Below are positions 9,532 to 16,971 of a DNA stretch of 64,000 bases, one piece after another. Position 1 is the first letter of the stretch; each line of letters opens with the position of its first letter. The stretch is from Gammaproteobacteria bacterium UBA7449 (lineage in GTDB: Bacteria; Pseudomonadota; Gammaproteobacteria; Pseudomonadales; Pseudohongiellaceae), in the NCBI GenBank assembly GCA_002477465.1, contig DLPV01000005.1, positions 20,049 to 84,048 of the forward strand, in the 5' to 3' direction. A program made the translations under genes and the position numbers. The notes beneath the pieces are model-generated. The model saw only the letters and a list, made by a program, of their open reading frames with translations. It ran no database searches and was not told the origin of the DNA.

Positions 9532-10875
9532 ATGCAAACCACTCGCCTTCTTCGCCTGGCCCTGAAACCACTGTTGGTATTACTCGTCAGTATTCCATTT
9601 ATCGTGCTGGCATTGGCTCTTGAGATCGCGCCTGAATTCGAGCCCCAGCCCTATCTATCGGCTTCAGAATTGAGCGAAATCGAACAGATCCTGCTGGAAA
9701 GCGCGCCCCAATCGATAGCTAGAGTCAGTCAGCAGCAGGTGCGACTCGACGCAGGCCAGCTTAACCTGATGTTGCGCTATGGATTGCAATTGCTGGAATT
9801 GACACCGCACTGGGCGGGGCAGATTGCGCTAGGGGATGGCATCATAAGCACAAATTTGAGTATCTTCCTCTCGGGCCCTCTCTCACCCTTTTATATTAAC
9901 GTCGAAGGTCAGCATAAAAGTGAATCAGGCCAAATCGTTCTACAGCAGCTTTCCCTGGGTAATTTTGTATTACCCAAACAACTGCTCGATTTCGCCATAA
10001 ACCGTTTTGCTGTCAATCTTGACGCAGGCAATACCGGATACGCCGATCTGCAGCAATTGTTCTCCAGTATTGAGCAAGCCAGCATCAGCACGGAGGCGCT
10101 CAGTTTCAAAGTGCCCTGGCAACCAGAATTGATGTCGCGCATTAGCATTGAGGCGCAACAATTATTCATATCCGACGCAGATCGCAACCGGATCCTTTTT
10201 TACTACAACACCATAAAAGACGTGGTCTCTACCGTCCCAGCAGATCTCAGGGCAGTCTCCCTGAATACGTTTCTAGTACCATTATTTAGCGCCGCAAAAG
10301 ACGCCAGCGAGGTTTCCGGAAATCCCGTATCGGAGAACCGGGCTGTGCTGCAAGCCCTTGCAGTCTATGTCAATGATGAAAACATTGGTCAGCTGATCGG
10401 CACCGATGCTGCCAGCGCGGTCACAGCTGCGCACTTTATCGAAGTAAGGCTCCAGCGGCGCCAGGACCTGGCTCAGCATGTGATGAGCATTGCCGCCATA
10501 TCCGCCTCCGCTGGCGCAAGCCTTGCACAATTGTTATCGACCACCAAAGAAGCCTATGACGCACGCTACCGCAGTGGCTTCAGTTTTTCCGATCTCACAG
10601 CCAATTCTGTGGGTGTTGCCATGGCGGATTTCGCCACCCGAAACCCAGAGTCCGCACTGGAATTCCAACGCAGAATGATTGCCCTGGAAGCGGAATCTGA
10701 ATATATGCCGGCGGTCGGAAACAATCGCGACGGCCTCACTGAAGCAGATTTCTCAGAGCAATTTACTGACCGCAATAGCGATGAATACCGCCTGCGGCTA
10801 GCGCAAATTCAGGCACTGATCTATCAACAGTCACTTTTCCAGAATTTCAACCAGAATCAGGGCTTAGGCCAGTAG
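9532..10875 (+). CDS. Membrane-anchored hypothetical protein
   Basis: A 447-residue protein of unknown function. One N-terminal hydrophobic segment (about residues 10-32) is an uncleaved anchor or signal peptide; the rest is soluble and predicted periplasmic. Residues 40-240 are beta-strand-rich with many hydrophobic alternations (reminiscent of lipid-facing or AsmA-like repeats, not a firm match). Residues 250-447 are helical, with DAASAVTAAHFIEVRLQRRQDLAQH and a Gln/Asn-rich end. It is followed after 17 bp by the DksA-like gene, so they are probably co-transcribed. I recall such proteins as conserved hypotheticals in marine gammaproteobacteria. Confidence 0.7.
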   Translation: MQTTRLLRLALKPLLVLLVSIPFIVLALALEIAPEFEPQPYLSASELSEIEQILLESAPQSIARVSQQQVRLDAGQLNLMLRYGLQLLELTPHWAGQIALGDGIISTNLSIFLSGPLSPFYINVEGQHKSESGQIVLQQLSLGNFVLPKQLLDFAINRFAVNLDAGNTGYADLQQLFSSIEQASISTEALSFKVPWQPELMSRISIEAQQLFISDADRNRILFYYNTIKDVVSTVPADLRAVSLNTFLVPLFSAAKDASEVSGNPVSENRAVLQALAVYVNDENIGQLIGTDAASAVTAAHFIEVRLQRRQDLAQHVMSIAAISASAGASLAQLLSTTKEAYDARYRSGFSFSDLTANSVGVAMADFATRNPESALEFQRRMIALEAESEYMPAVGNNRDGLTEADFSEQFTDRNSDEYRLRLAQIQALIYQQSLFQNFNQNQGLGQ

Positions 10876-10892
10876 CCCCGGAAACAATCAGC

Positions 10893-11252
10893 ATGGACGA
10901 ATTAACTGAGGCGCAAGCGCAAGCATTGCACGCCGCCCTGCTCGCTCTCAAAGAGCAACTGGAACAACAGTTGCAGCAGGCGGAGTCGGCAGCAAAGCCA
11001 GTGCAACTGGATCAGACCCTGCTCGGCCGCGTATCGCGCATGGATGCGATGCAACAGCAAAGTGTCGCGCTCTCTACCAAGGGGCATGCCAATGTCACGC
11101 TGAAGAAAGTGCTCGCCGCTCTAAACGCCCACGCGAAAGGCGAATATGGCTATTGTCGGCGATGCGATGAACCCATCGGTTTCGGGCGCCTTCAAGCCCA
11201 GCCAGAGTCCAGTCTCTGCTTAAAGTGCCAGTCGCAGATCGATGACCAGTGA
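10893..11252 (+). CDS. TraR/DksA-type zinc-finger protein
   Basis: A 119-residue protein with a long N-terminal helical hairpin (residues 3-75, Leu/Gln/Glu-rich) and a C-terminal C4 zinc finger, CRRCDE then CLKC separated by 19 residues. This is the DksA/TraR layout, in which the coiled coil enters the RNA polymerase secondary channel. It is shorter than the canonical DksA encoded at 15331 and lacks its N-terminal extension, so it is a paralogue, like the short DksA-like proteins of pseudomonads. ATG at 10893. Probably in one unit with the preceding hypothetical gene. Confidence 0.85.
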   Translation: MDELTEAQAQALHAALLALKEQLEQQLQQAESAAKPVQLDQTLLGRVSRMDAMQQQSVALSTKGHANVTLKKVLAALNAHAKGEYGYCRRCDEPIGFGRLQAQPESSLCLKCQSQIDDQ

Positions 11253-11344
11253 GGCTCTCAAACTTTCAAAATAAGTGACGCTGGTGTATAAAACTGCCTC
11301 CTGATGCACCGCGACTCTGCTCCCCGTAAAGGCTGACCGACGTC

Positions 11345-12577
11345 ATGTCCAAGAAAGGCTTCTTCACCACCAATCTGCACTCCGACCGCCATGATGGCCC
11401 GGAACACGGCGTGCTGCATAAAGCGATTCACCCCTCCGTCGCCTATGGATATGAGGATGCCCGTCACCTGGCGGAAGTGTTTCAAGGTAAACGCGCAGGA
11501 TACAATTACGGCAGGCAACTCAATCCAACAGTGACTGCGCTGCAGAATCGTATCACCAAGATGGAGGACGGCATCGCCACGGTAGCCTTTGCTACTGGAA
11601 TGGCTGCAATCAGCTCGACAATGCTCTCTTTGCTCAAGTCGGGCGATCATCTGGTGGCCAGCGCGTTCCTGTTTGGCAATACCAACAGCTTTTTTGGCAC
11701 CCTGCAGCGTCTGGGGATAGAAATTACGTTCGTAGACGCCACCTCAAGCGACGCCGTGGCTGCAGCAATCAAGAGCAATACTCGCGCCGTGTTCGTCGAA
11801 ACCATTGCCAACCCGGTAACCCAGATTGCCGACATGCAGGGCATCGGGGACTTGTGCGAGAGCAAGGGACTGGTTTACATCGTCGACAATACTATGACGT
11901 CACCGCACCTGTTCAAACCTAAATCAGTCAAGGCCAGCCTGACAGTAAATGCGCTAACCAAATACATAGGTGGTCACGGCAATGCTCTGGGTGGAGCGAT
12001 CACAGATACGGGTCGCTACAGCTGGGATAAATATCCCAATATCATTGACACCTACAAAGAAGGACAAGTGGCGTTTTGGGGAATCACCCAAATTAAAAAG
12101 AAGGGTTTGCGTGACATGGGGGCGTCGCTGGGTCCGGAAGCCGCCCATCACCTCGCCGTCGGTTCAGAGACTCTGCCGCTTCGACTTGACCGGGCATGCA
12201 GCAATGCACTTGAGCTTGCCAAATATTGCGATCAGCACCCTCACATAAGGAATACCTTCTATCCGGGTCTCGAATCTCACCCTCAGCACGAGCGAGCGCA
12301 GCAGCTGTTTGGGAAGTTCGGCGCAATTTTTAGCATTGACCTCACTGATGAAGTCGATTGCTTCGACTTTTTAAACAAAATGGATACCGTGATCGCATCG
12401 AGCAACCTTGGGGACAATCGCTCCCTGGGGATCCCTGTAGCCCACACTATATTTTATGAAATGGGCGCAGAAAGGCGGGCTTCAATGGGGATTGCCGACT
12501 CCATGATCCGGTTTTCAATCGGCATCGAAGAGATCGATGATCTGCTCCAAGACTTTGAGAAGGCCCTAGGCAAATGA
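11345..12577 (+). CDS. Cystathionine gamma-synthase family PLP enzyme
   Basis: A 410-residue PLP-dependent enzyme of the Cys/Met metabolism family. The PLP lysine is K206 in VNALTKYIGGHGN, and the YNYGRQLNPTVTALQ and FATGMAAISSTML blocks bind the cofactor. Members catalyse gamma-elimination or replacement on homoserine or methionine derivatives (cystathionine synthase or lyase, O-acylhomoserine sulfhydrylase, methionine gamma-lyase). Sequence alone does not decide between these. Its stop codon overlaps the start of the Rieske gene (ATGA), an unusual partner that suggests the two act together. Confidence 0.88.
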   Translation: MSKKGFFTTNLHSDRHDGPEHGVLHKAIHPSVAYGYEDARHLAEVFQGKRAGYNYGRQLNPTVTALQNRITKMEDGIATVAFATGMAAISSTMLSLLKSGDHLVASAFLFGNTNSFFGTLQRLGIEITFVDATSSDAVAAAIKSNTRAVFVETIANPVTQIADMQGIGDLCESKGLVYIVDNTMTSPHLFKPKSVKASLTVNALTKYIGGHGNALGGAITDTGRYSWDKYPNIIDTYKEGQVAFWGITQIKKKGLRDMGASLGPEAAHHLAVGSETLPLRLDRACSNALELAKYCDQHPHIRNTFYPGLESHPQHERAQQLFGKFGAIFSIDLTDEVDCFDFLNKMDTVIASSNLGDNRSLGIPVAHTIFYEMGAERRASMGIADSMIRFSIGIEEIDDLLQDFEKALGK

Positions 12578-12918
12578 TTAGCCTGCTAGCGATAGATGTA
12601 ATAGAGGAAGGCACTTCAAAAGGCATTGAAGTAAACGGTGCCTATCTGTTTGCCGTAAAAAAAGATGATCAGCTGGTGCTTTACTACAATCGCTGCCCCC
12701 ACCTTGGCACGCCCCTCGAATGGGAGGAAGACCGCTTCCTTGATGCCGATGGCGCCTTGATTCAATGTTCCACCCATGGCGCACTCTTCCAGATTGAGGA
12801 TGGCTATTGCCTGGTGGGCCCCTGTAAAGGCAAATCACTGCATGCCATGCCTTTTGAGATAGTGGACGGCATGATAATGATTGATGAAGACCAGCTCAAA
12901 ACGCCAATGCCGCTCTGA
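12574..12918 (+). CDS. Rieske [2Fe-2S] domain protein
   Basis: A 114-residue soluble single-domain Rieske protein. Cluster ligands are visible: C41-x-H43 in RCPHLGTPL and C65-x-x-H68 in CSTHGALF. There is no signal peptide or membrane helix, so it is cytosolic and ferredoxin-like, as in oxygenase electron carriers or NirD-type subunits. The start codon overlaps the stop of the PLP enzyme gene by four bases, so the two are translationally coupled. No oxygenase or reductase partner is encoded nearby. Confidence 0.9.
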   Translation: MISLLAIDVIEEGTSKGIEVNGAYLFAVKKDDQLVLYYNRCPHLGTPLEWEEDRFLDADGALIQCSTHGALFQIEDGYCLVGPCKGKSLHAMPFEIVDGMIMIDEDQLKTPMPL

Positions 12919-13033
12919 AGCCCTTTTTCTTGCTGTCTGACATCCCCGAGCACCATACACGGCCTTCGTGACTTTAGACCTAGCCTACCGCAGGGCTCGC
13001 AGCGGCACAGTAAAACTATTGGCTGGCAAAATA

Positions 13034-13756
13034 TCAAACAGCCACAGGGAGTCGACCCATCAAATCCACGCGAGAGCCTTCCATGTCGAATCGGGTGCGA
13101 TAGGCGACCACTTGCACGCCAGCCGCAGCAACCTCCCTCAGCAGGCGTCCGTATTCAGGATCAATGTCGTCAGCAGGCGCAACGCGATCGATACCTTCAT
13201 GCTGCACGCAAAATAGCAACACCGCCCGGTTGCCAGCATGGGTAACCGCTAGCAGCTCCTGTAAATGTTTCTGCCCGCGGGTCGTGACCGCATCAGGAAA
13301 GAACCCCTGGCCGTTAGCCTCAGCCAGGCTCACGTTCTTTACCTCCACGTAACAATCTTTGACCAAGTTGTCTCTGTTTTCGCAAAGTAATAAGTCGATC
13401 CGACTCCTTTGATCACCATATGGCACTTCGCTGCGGATCTTTTCGTATCCCTGAAGCTCAGAAATGTGGCCGCCATCGATGGCTTCCTCGACCAGCTTGT
13501 TGGCGAGGCCTGTATTGATTCCAATGATGTGCTCGCTGGGATCCTCGATGAAATGCCAGGTGCAGGGATACTTGCGTTTGGGATTACCTGAGTCGGAATA
13601 CCAGACGCGATTTCCGGGATACTGGCAATTTTTCATGGAACCTGTATTGGGGCAGTGCAATGTCATCTGTGAGCCATCTGGCAGTTCGACATCAGCCAAA
13701 AACCGTTTGTAGCGCCTGATCAGAGCCGCCTCTTGCAGGGGTGGGTCAAACCGCAT
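13034..13756 (-). CDS. sfsA: Sugar fermentation stimulation protein homologue SfsA
   Basis: A 240-residue SfsA protein. Conserved blocks are [62 protein letters not shown] and [16 protein letters not shown]. The fold resembles a nuclease, and E. coli SfsA binds DNA; its physiological role is unclear. The start overlaps the stop of the aminotransferase gene (TGATG), so they form an operon. sfsA next to dksA-gluQ-pcnB is the classic gammaproteobacterial arrangement. Confidence 0.95.
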   Translation of the reverse strand: MRFDPPLQEAALIRRYKRFLADVELPDGSQMTLHCPNTGSMKNCQYPGNRVWYSDSGNPKRKYPCTWHFIEDPSEHIIGINTGLANKLVEEAIDGGHISELQGYEKIRSEVPYGDQRSRIDLLLCENRDNLVKDCYVEVKNVSLAEANGQGFFPDAVTTRGQKHLQELLAVTHAGNRAVLLFCVQHEGIDRVAPADDIDPEYGRLLREVAAAGVQVVAYRTRFDMEGSRVDLMGRLPVAV

Positions 13757-14937
13757 CAGGAAAGAGCCTCTCGCAGGCGACTTACGCCTAACTCGAGGTC
13801 TGCCATACTGGTCGTGAATGCTAAGCGGACAAATCGCCGTGCCTTGTGATCTCCAAAATCCGTTCCTGGAGTAATTGCTATACCATGGTTCTCCAGCATG
13901 TCTCGGCAGAATTTTTCGGAATCGCTGGAAAAGCGGGAAACATCAGCATACACATAGAAAGCACCCTGCACTTCATCAGGGATCATCAACCCAATGTCTT
14001 GGAGGGCGGCGCAGAGAAAATCGCGCCTCTCTCGAAACGCCTGGCGTCTTTGCTCCAGTATTTCGCTAGCATCTCTCGAAAATCCTGCGACCGCTGCGTG
14101 CTGAGCGATGGATGAGGCAGAAATATAAAAGTTCTGAGCCAGAATATTCGCTTTTTCGATTGCATGGGTCGGCACAATAATCCAGCCAAGGCGCCAGCCA
14201 GTCATCCCAAAATACTTGGAGAAACTGTTCACGACATAGGCCGAATCATCGACCTCAAGCACACTTGGCAGATCTTCCACATAATGCAAACCATGGTAGA
14301 TTTCGTCCACCAGCACATGCAGCCCTTGCTGCCTCGCCCAGCCACAGACTTCTGTAAGTTGATCGCGACTCATAATTGCGCCAGTTGGATTGCTGGGAGA
14401 AGCCAGCCAGACACCACTGGTGGAGGCATCACGAACAGCATCAAGCTGGGCCAGAGAGGGTTGAAAATTATCGCGCATCTCCACGGGCACGAGCTGAGGA
14501 TTCGCCGCCATGAGTTGAATAAAGTTGCGTACACAGGGATAAGCAGGATCGCTCAGAAGTACGCCGTCGCCTGGACTGATGAGCAGATTTGCCAACAGGC
14601 TTAAGCCTCCGCTGGCTCCCGGCGTGATCAGAATTCTCTCCCGGGCAACTTCGATGCCGTAACGGCTTCTATAGTGCAACACCAGACAGTCTCGAAGCTC
14701 ATCTATGCCAGGTGCCGCGGTATAGTGGGTCAAGCCAGCATCCAACGCGGCTTTGGCTGCCTCGATAATTGGTTGGGCCGTATTGAAATCCGGCTCACCG
14801 ACTTCCATGTGGACAATCTTGCGCCCTTCTGCCTCCAATTCTGCAGCTCTATGCATAACCGTCATCACGCGGAAAGGGTTGATGTTACCCAGGTCTTTTG
14901 GATTGTGCGGAGACTTTGGAGATAGTGTGGTTTCCAA
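13756..14937 (-). CDS. Class I/II pyridoxal-phosphate aminotransferase
   Basis: A 393-residue fold-type I aminotransferase. The Schiff-base lysine is K241 in [16 protein letters not shown]; the cofactor-binding blocks [23 protein letters not shown] and VDEIYHGL are intact. The substrate is probably an aspartate, alanine or aromatic amino acid, not resolvable here. A similar aminotransferase gene lies next to dksA in Pseudomonas. ATG at 14937; 3' neighbour sfsA overlaps by one base. Confidence 0.9.
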   Translation of the reverse strand: METTLSPKSPHNPKDLGNINPFRVMTVMHRAAELEAEGRKIVHMEVGEPDFNTAQPIIEAAKAALDAGLTHYTAAPGIDELRDCLVLHYRSRYGIEVARERILITPGASGGLSLLANLLISPGDGVLLSDPAYPCVRNFIQLMAANPQLVPVEMRDNFQPSLAQLDAVRDASTSGVWLASPSNPTGAIMSRDQLTEVCGWARQQGLHVLVDEIYHGLHYVEDLPSVLEVDDSAYVVNSFSKYFGMTGWRLGWIIVPTHAIEKANILAQNFYISASSIAQHAAVAGFSRDASEILEQRRQAFRERRDFLCAALQDIGLMIPDEVQGAFYVYADVSRFSSDSEKFCRDMLENHGIAITPGTDFGDHKARRFVRLAFTTSMADLELGVSRLREALS

Positions 14938-15330
14938 TTTAACTCTCTAACTCGATTTCTACTTGGGAAAAGACAGCAGTATAGTGGATTGAATTACGGG
15001 TGAGGTAGACAAATACTGTGGCTCATACTGGATCAATCAATATGCAAGATGAACTGACTTCCGCCTATATAGATGAATTTTCTGCAATATTTTTTTTGTA
15101 GCATCCCCAGAAATAATCTGGTAGCTTACCCAGCTTTCTAAAAATTGGGTGCTTGTCGCCCCGCGTAATGCCCTTGATAATCCCTCTTTTTTTCTCGGTT
15201 TATCAAATGCTTACCATGGGGGAGACCAGCACAAATTCTGACCAACAACCGCAATCTGCTCGGCTGACTTGAAGCAAGATCAGCGCTCCCTGAGAGCACA
15301 AATTGTGGCGAACGCAAGGCATTGGAGATT
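14938..15330. other. Intergenic region between aminotransferase and dksA
   Basis: 393 bp between divergent genes, so it must carry promoters for both aminotransferase-sfsA and dksA. T-rich tracts occur near 15089-15100 and 15186-15194. I found no convincing sigma-70 pair, riboswitch or open frame. A weak 5-bp ACCCA/TGGGT inverted repeat (15128-15150) is below what I would call a terminator. Confidence 0.6.
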
Positions 15331-15774
15331 ATGACCGGTACTCGAAGCTCCGAATCTCAACCAGTATTGAAGAACTTCGTTCCGTACAAGCCCAAGAAGG
15401 GCGAAGAGTACATGAACGAAAAGCAACGCGAGCATTTCAAACGGATATTGTTGGACTGGCGCGAGCAGTTGATGCAGGAAGTAGACAGAACTGTGCATCA
15501 CATGCAGGATGACGCCGCGAATTACCCTGATCCCGCTGACCGTGCTACCCAGGAAGAAGAATTCAGCCTGGAATTACGAACTCGAGATCGGGAAAGAAAA
15601 CTGATCAAGAAGATCGACAGCACCATAGAGCTTATCGCTCAAGATGACTACGGTTTTTGCGAATCATGCGGCATTGAAATAGGCATTCGCAGACTGGAAG
15701 CCAGACCAACCGCAAATAAGTGCATCGATTGTAAGACACTCGACGAAATCAAGGAGAAGCAGCTCGGTAGTTAG
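15331..15774 (+). CDS. dksA: RNA polymerase-binding transcription factor DksA
   Basis: A 147-residue canonical DksA, partner of ppGpp in the stringent response. It has the N-terminal helix, the coiled-coil hairpin with [12 protein letters not shown] carrying the tip Asp/Ala residues, and the zinc finger CESCG...CIDC. The chosen start is the ATG at 15331, preceded by GGAG; an in-frame TTG nine bases earlier would add three residues. It is the first gene of the dksA-gluQ-cbrXAB series. Confidence 0.95.
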   Translation: MTGTRSSESQPVLKNFVPYKPKKGEEYMNEKQREHFKRILLDWREQLMQEVDRTVHHMQDDAANYPDPADRATQEEEFSLELRTRDRERKLIKKIDSTIELIAQDDYGFCESCGIEIGIRRLEARPTANKCIDCKTLDEIKEKQLGS

Positions 15775-15879
15775 AGACTGCAGCTGCACTGGCAATCGGG
15801 AACTAAGTCATGGACTACCCATTCTCGATTGCCTGCACCTTCGATGTGAATTTCCATCTGTGTCGGCTCAACCAGACAG

Positions 15880-16785
15880 ATGAATGATTACCCCCCCCAG
15901 CCGATCAGCTATGTCGGCAGATTCGCGCCCTCTCCCACGGGACCGTTGCATTTCGGATCACTGGTGGCGGCCCTGGCCAGTTACTTCGATGCGAGGTCGA
16001 ATAAAGGCACCTGGCTCGTTCGCATGGAAGACCTCGACCCGCCTCGTGAACCACCCGGTACAGACGCGCTCATTCTAGAGCAGCTGCATATATTAGGATT
16101 GGAGTGGGATGGTGAGGTGCTCTATCAAAGTAGCCGCCTTGATGCCTACCGCGCAACGCTGGAAAGACTCAAAGCAACCGGGCTGTGCTTCTCCTGCGAT
16201 TGCACGCGGCCGCGCATAAAGTCTATCGGGGGTATCTATGACGGCAGATGCCGTTATCGCAAGTTGCCTTTCAATTCTGGCTTGGCCACCCGTGTCAAGA
16301 CAGACAAAAATCTGTACGAGTTTGAAGATGCAATTCAGGGAAACTATTCACAAATCCTCGAGCAAGACATAGGTGATTTCACACTACTGCGTAAAGACGG
16401 ATTGTTTGCCTATCAACTAGCCGTGGTGGTCGACGATGCTGATCAGGGCATAAACCATGTTGTGCGTGGCTACGACCTTTTGGAGTCAACCCCGAGACAG
16501 ATCTACCTACAACAATTACTGGGATTCCTGACACCTCAATATGCCCACGTCCCAGTCGTCGTTAATGAGCAGGGTCAGAAACTCAGCAAGCAACACTTTG
16601 CCGACTCCATTGACGTTCAAGCTGCATCCACAGTGCTACATAATGCAATGCGATTCCTCGGGTTGCGTCCTGCCAAGGCACAGATCTCCGAACCGCCAGC
16701 TGACTTGTTAGCCTGGGGTATTGATAACTGGGATATACAGGCTGTGCCCAAGTTAGCTAATATACCGATGCACGCTGCACACTAG
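15880..16785 (+). CDS. gluQ: Glutamyl-Q tRNA(Asp) synthetase
   Basis: A 301-residue truncated glutamyl-tRNA synthetase paralogue that attaches glutamate to queuosine in tRNA-Asp. The HIGH-like motif is PLHFGSL, the KMSKS-like motif GQKLSKQ, and zinc is held by CSCDCTR with YDGRC. The anticodon-binding domain of true GluRS is missing, as expected for GluQ-RS. Located directly after dksA, as in E. coli and Pseudomonas. ATG at 15880 precedes a short Asn/Pro-rich leader before YVGRFAPSPTG. Confidence 0.95.
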   Translation: MNDYPPQPISYVGRFAPSPTGPLHFGSLVAALASYFDARSNKGTWLVRMEDLDPPREPPGTDALILEQLHILGLEWDGEVLYQSSRLDAYRATLERLKATGLCFSCDCTRPRIKSIGGIYDGRCRYRKLPFNSGLATRVKTDKNLYEFEDAIQGNYSQILEQDIGDFTLLRKDGLFAYQLAVVVDDADQGINHVVRGYDLLESTPRQIYLQQLLGFLTPQYAHVPVVVNEQGQKLSKQHFADSIDVQAASTVLHNAMRFLGLRPAKAQISEPPADLLAWGIDNWDIQAVPKLANIPMHAAH

Positions 16786-16794
16786 GGTGAGCCT

Positions 16795-16971
16795 GTGTAC
16801 ATACCGCGTTCCATACTTGTTCTCATTATCATCATTTACCTGCTGTTCCTGATCAGTGTTGATTGGATTAATCAGCCTGTGGGGGCTTGGTATCGACCCT
16901 TTGCCGTTGGCCTGTTAATAGTCCTCGTAGCGGCCTGGGCCCATAGGGATAGGGACAGCGATGAGCTATGA
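16795..16971 (+). CDS. cbrX: CbrX-like small membrane protein upstream of cbrA
   Basis: A 58-residue gene beginning with GTG at 16795 after an AGGGTGA Shine-Dalgarno-like sequence. The protein has two hydrophobic helices (about residues 6-22 and 36-49, first helix IIIIYLLFL) separated by DWINQPVGAWYRPF, and ends in HRDRDSDEL. The stop TGA overlaps the first codons of cbrA by 11 bases, implying translational coupling. Position, size and overlap match cbrX described upstream of cbrA in Pseudomonas putida. Its role is not established; coupling cbrA translation is the main suggestion. Confidence 0.82.
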   Translation: MYIPRSILVLIIIIYLLFLISVDWINQPVGAWYRPFAVGLLIVLVAAWAHRDRDSDEL

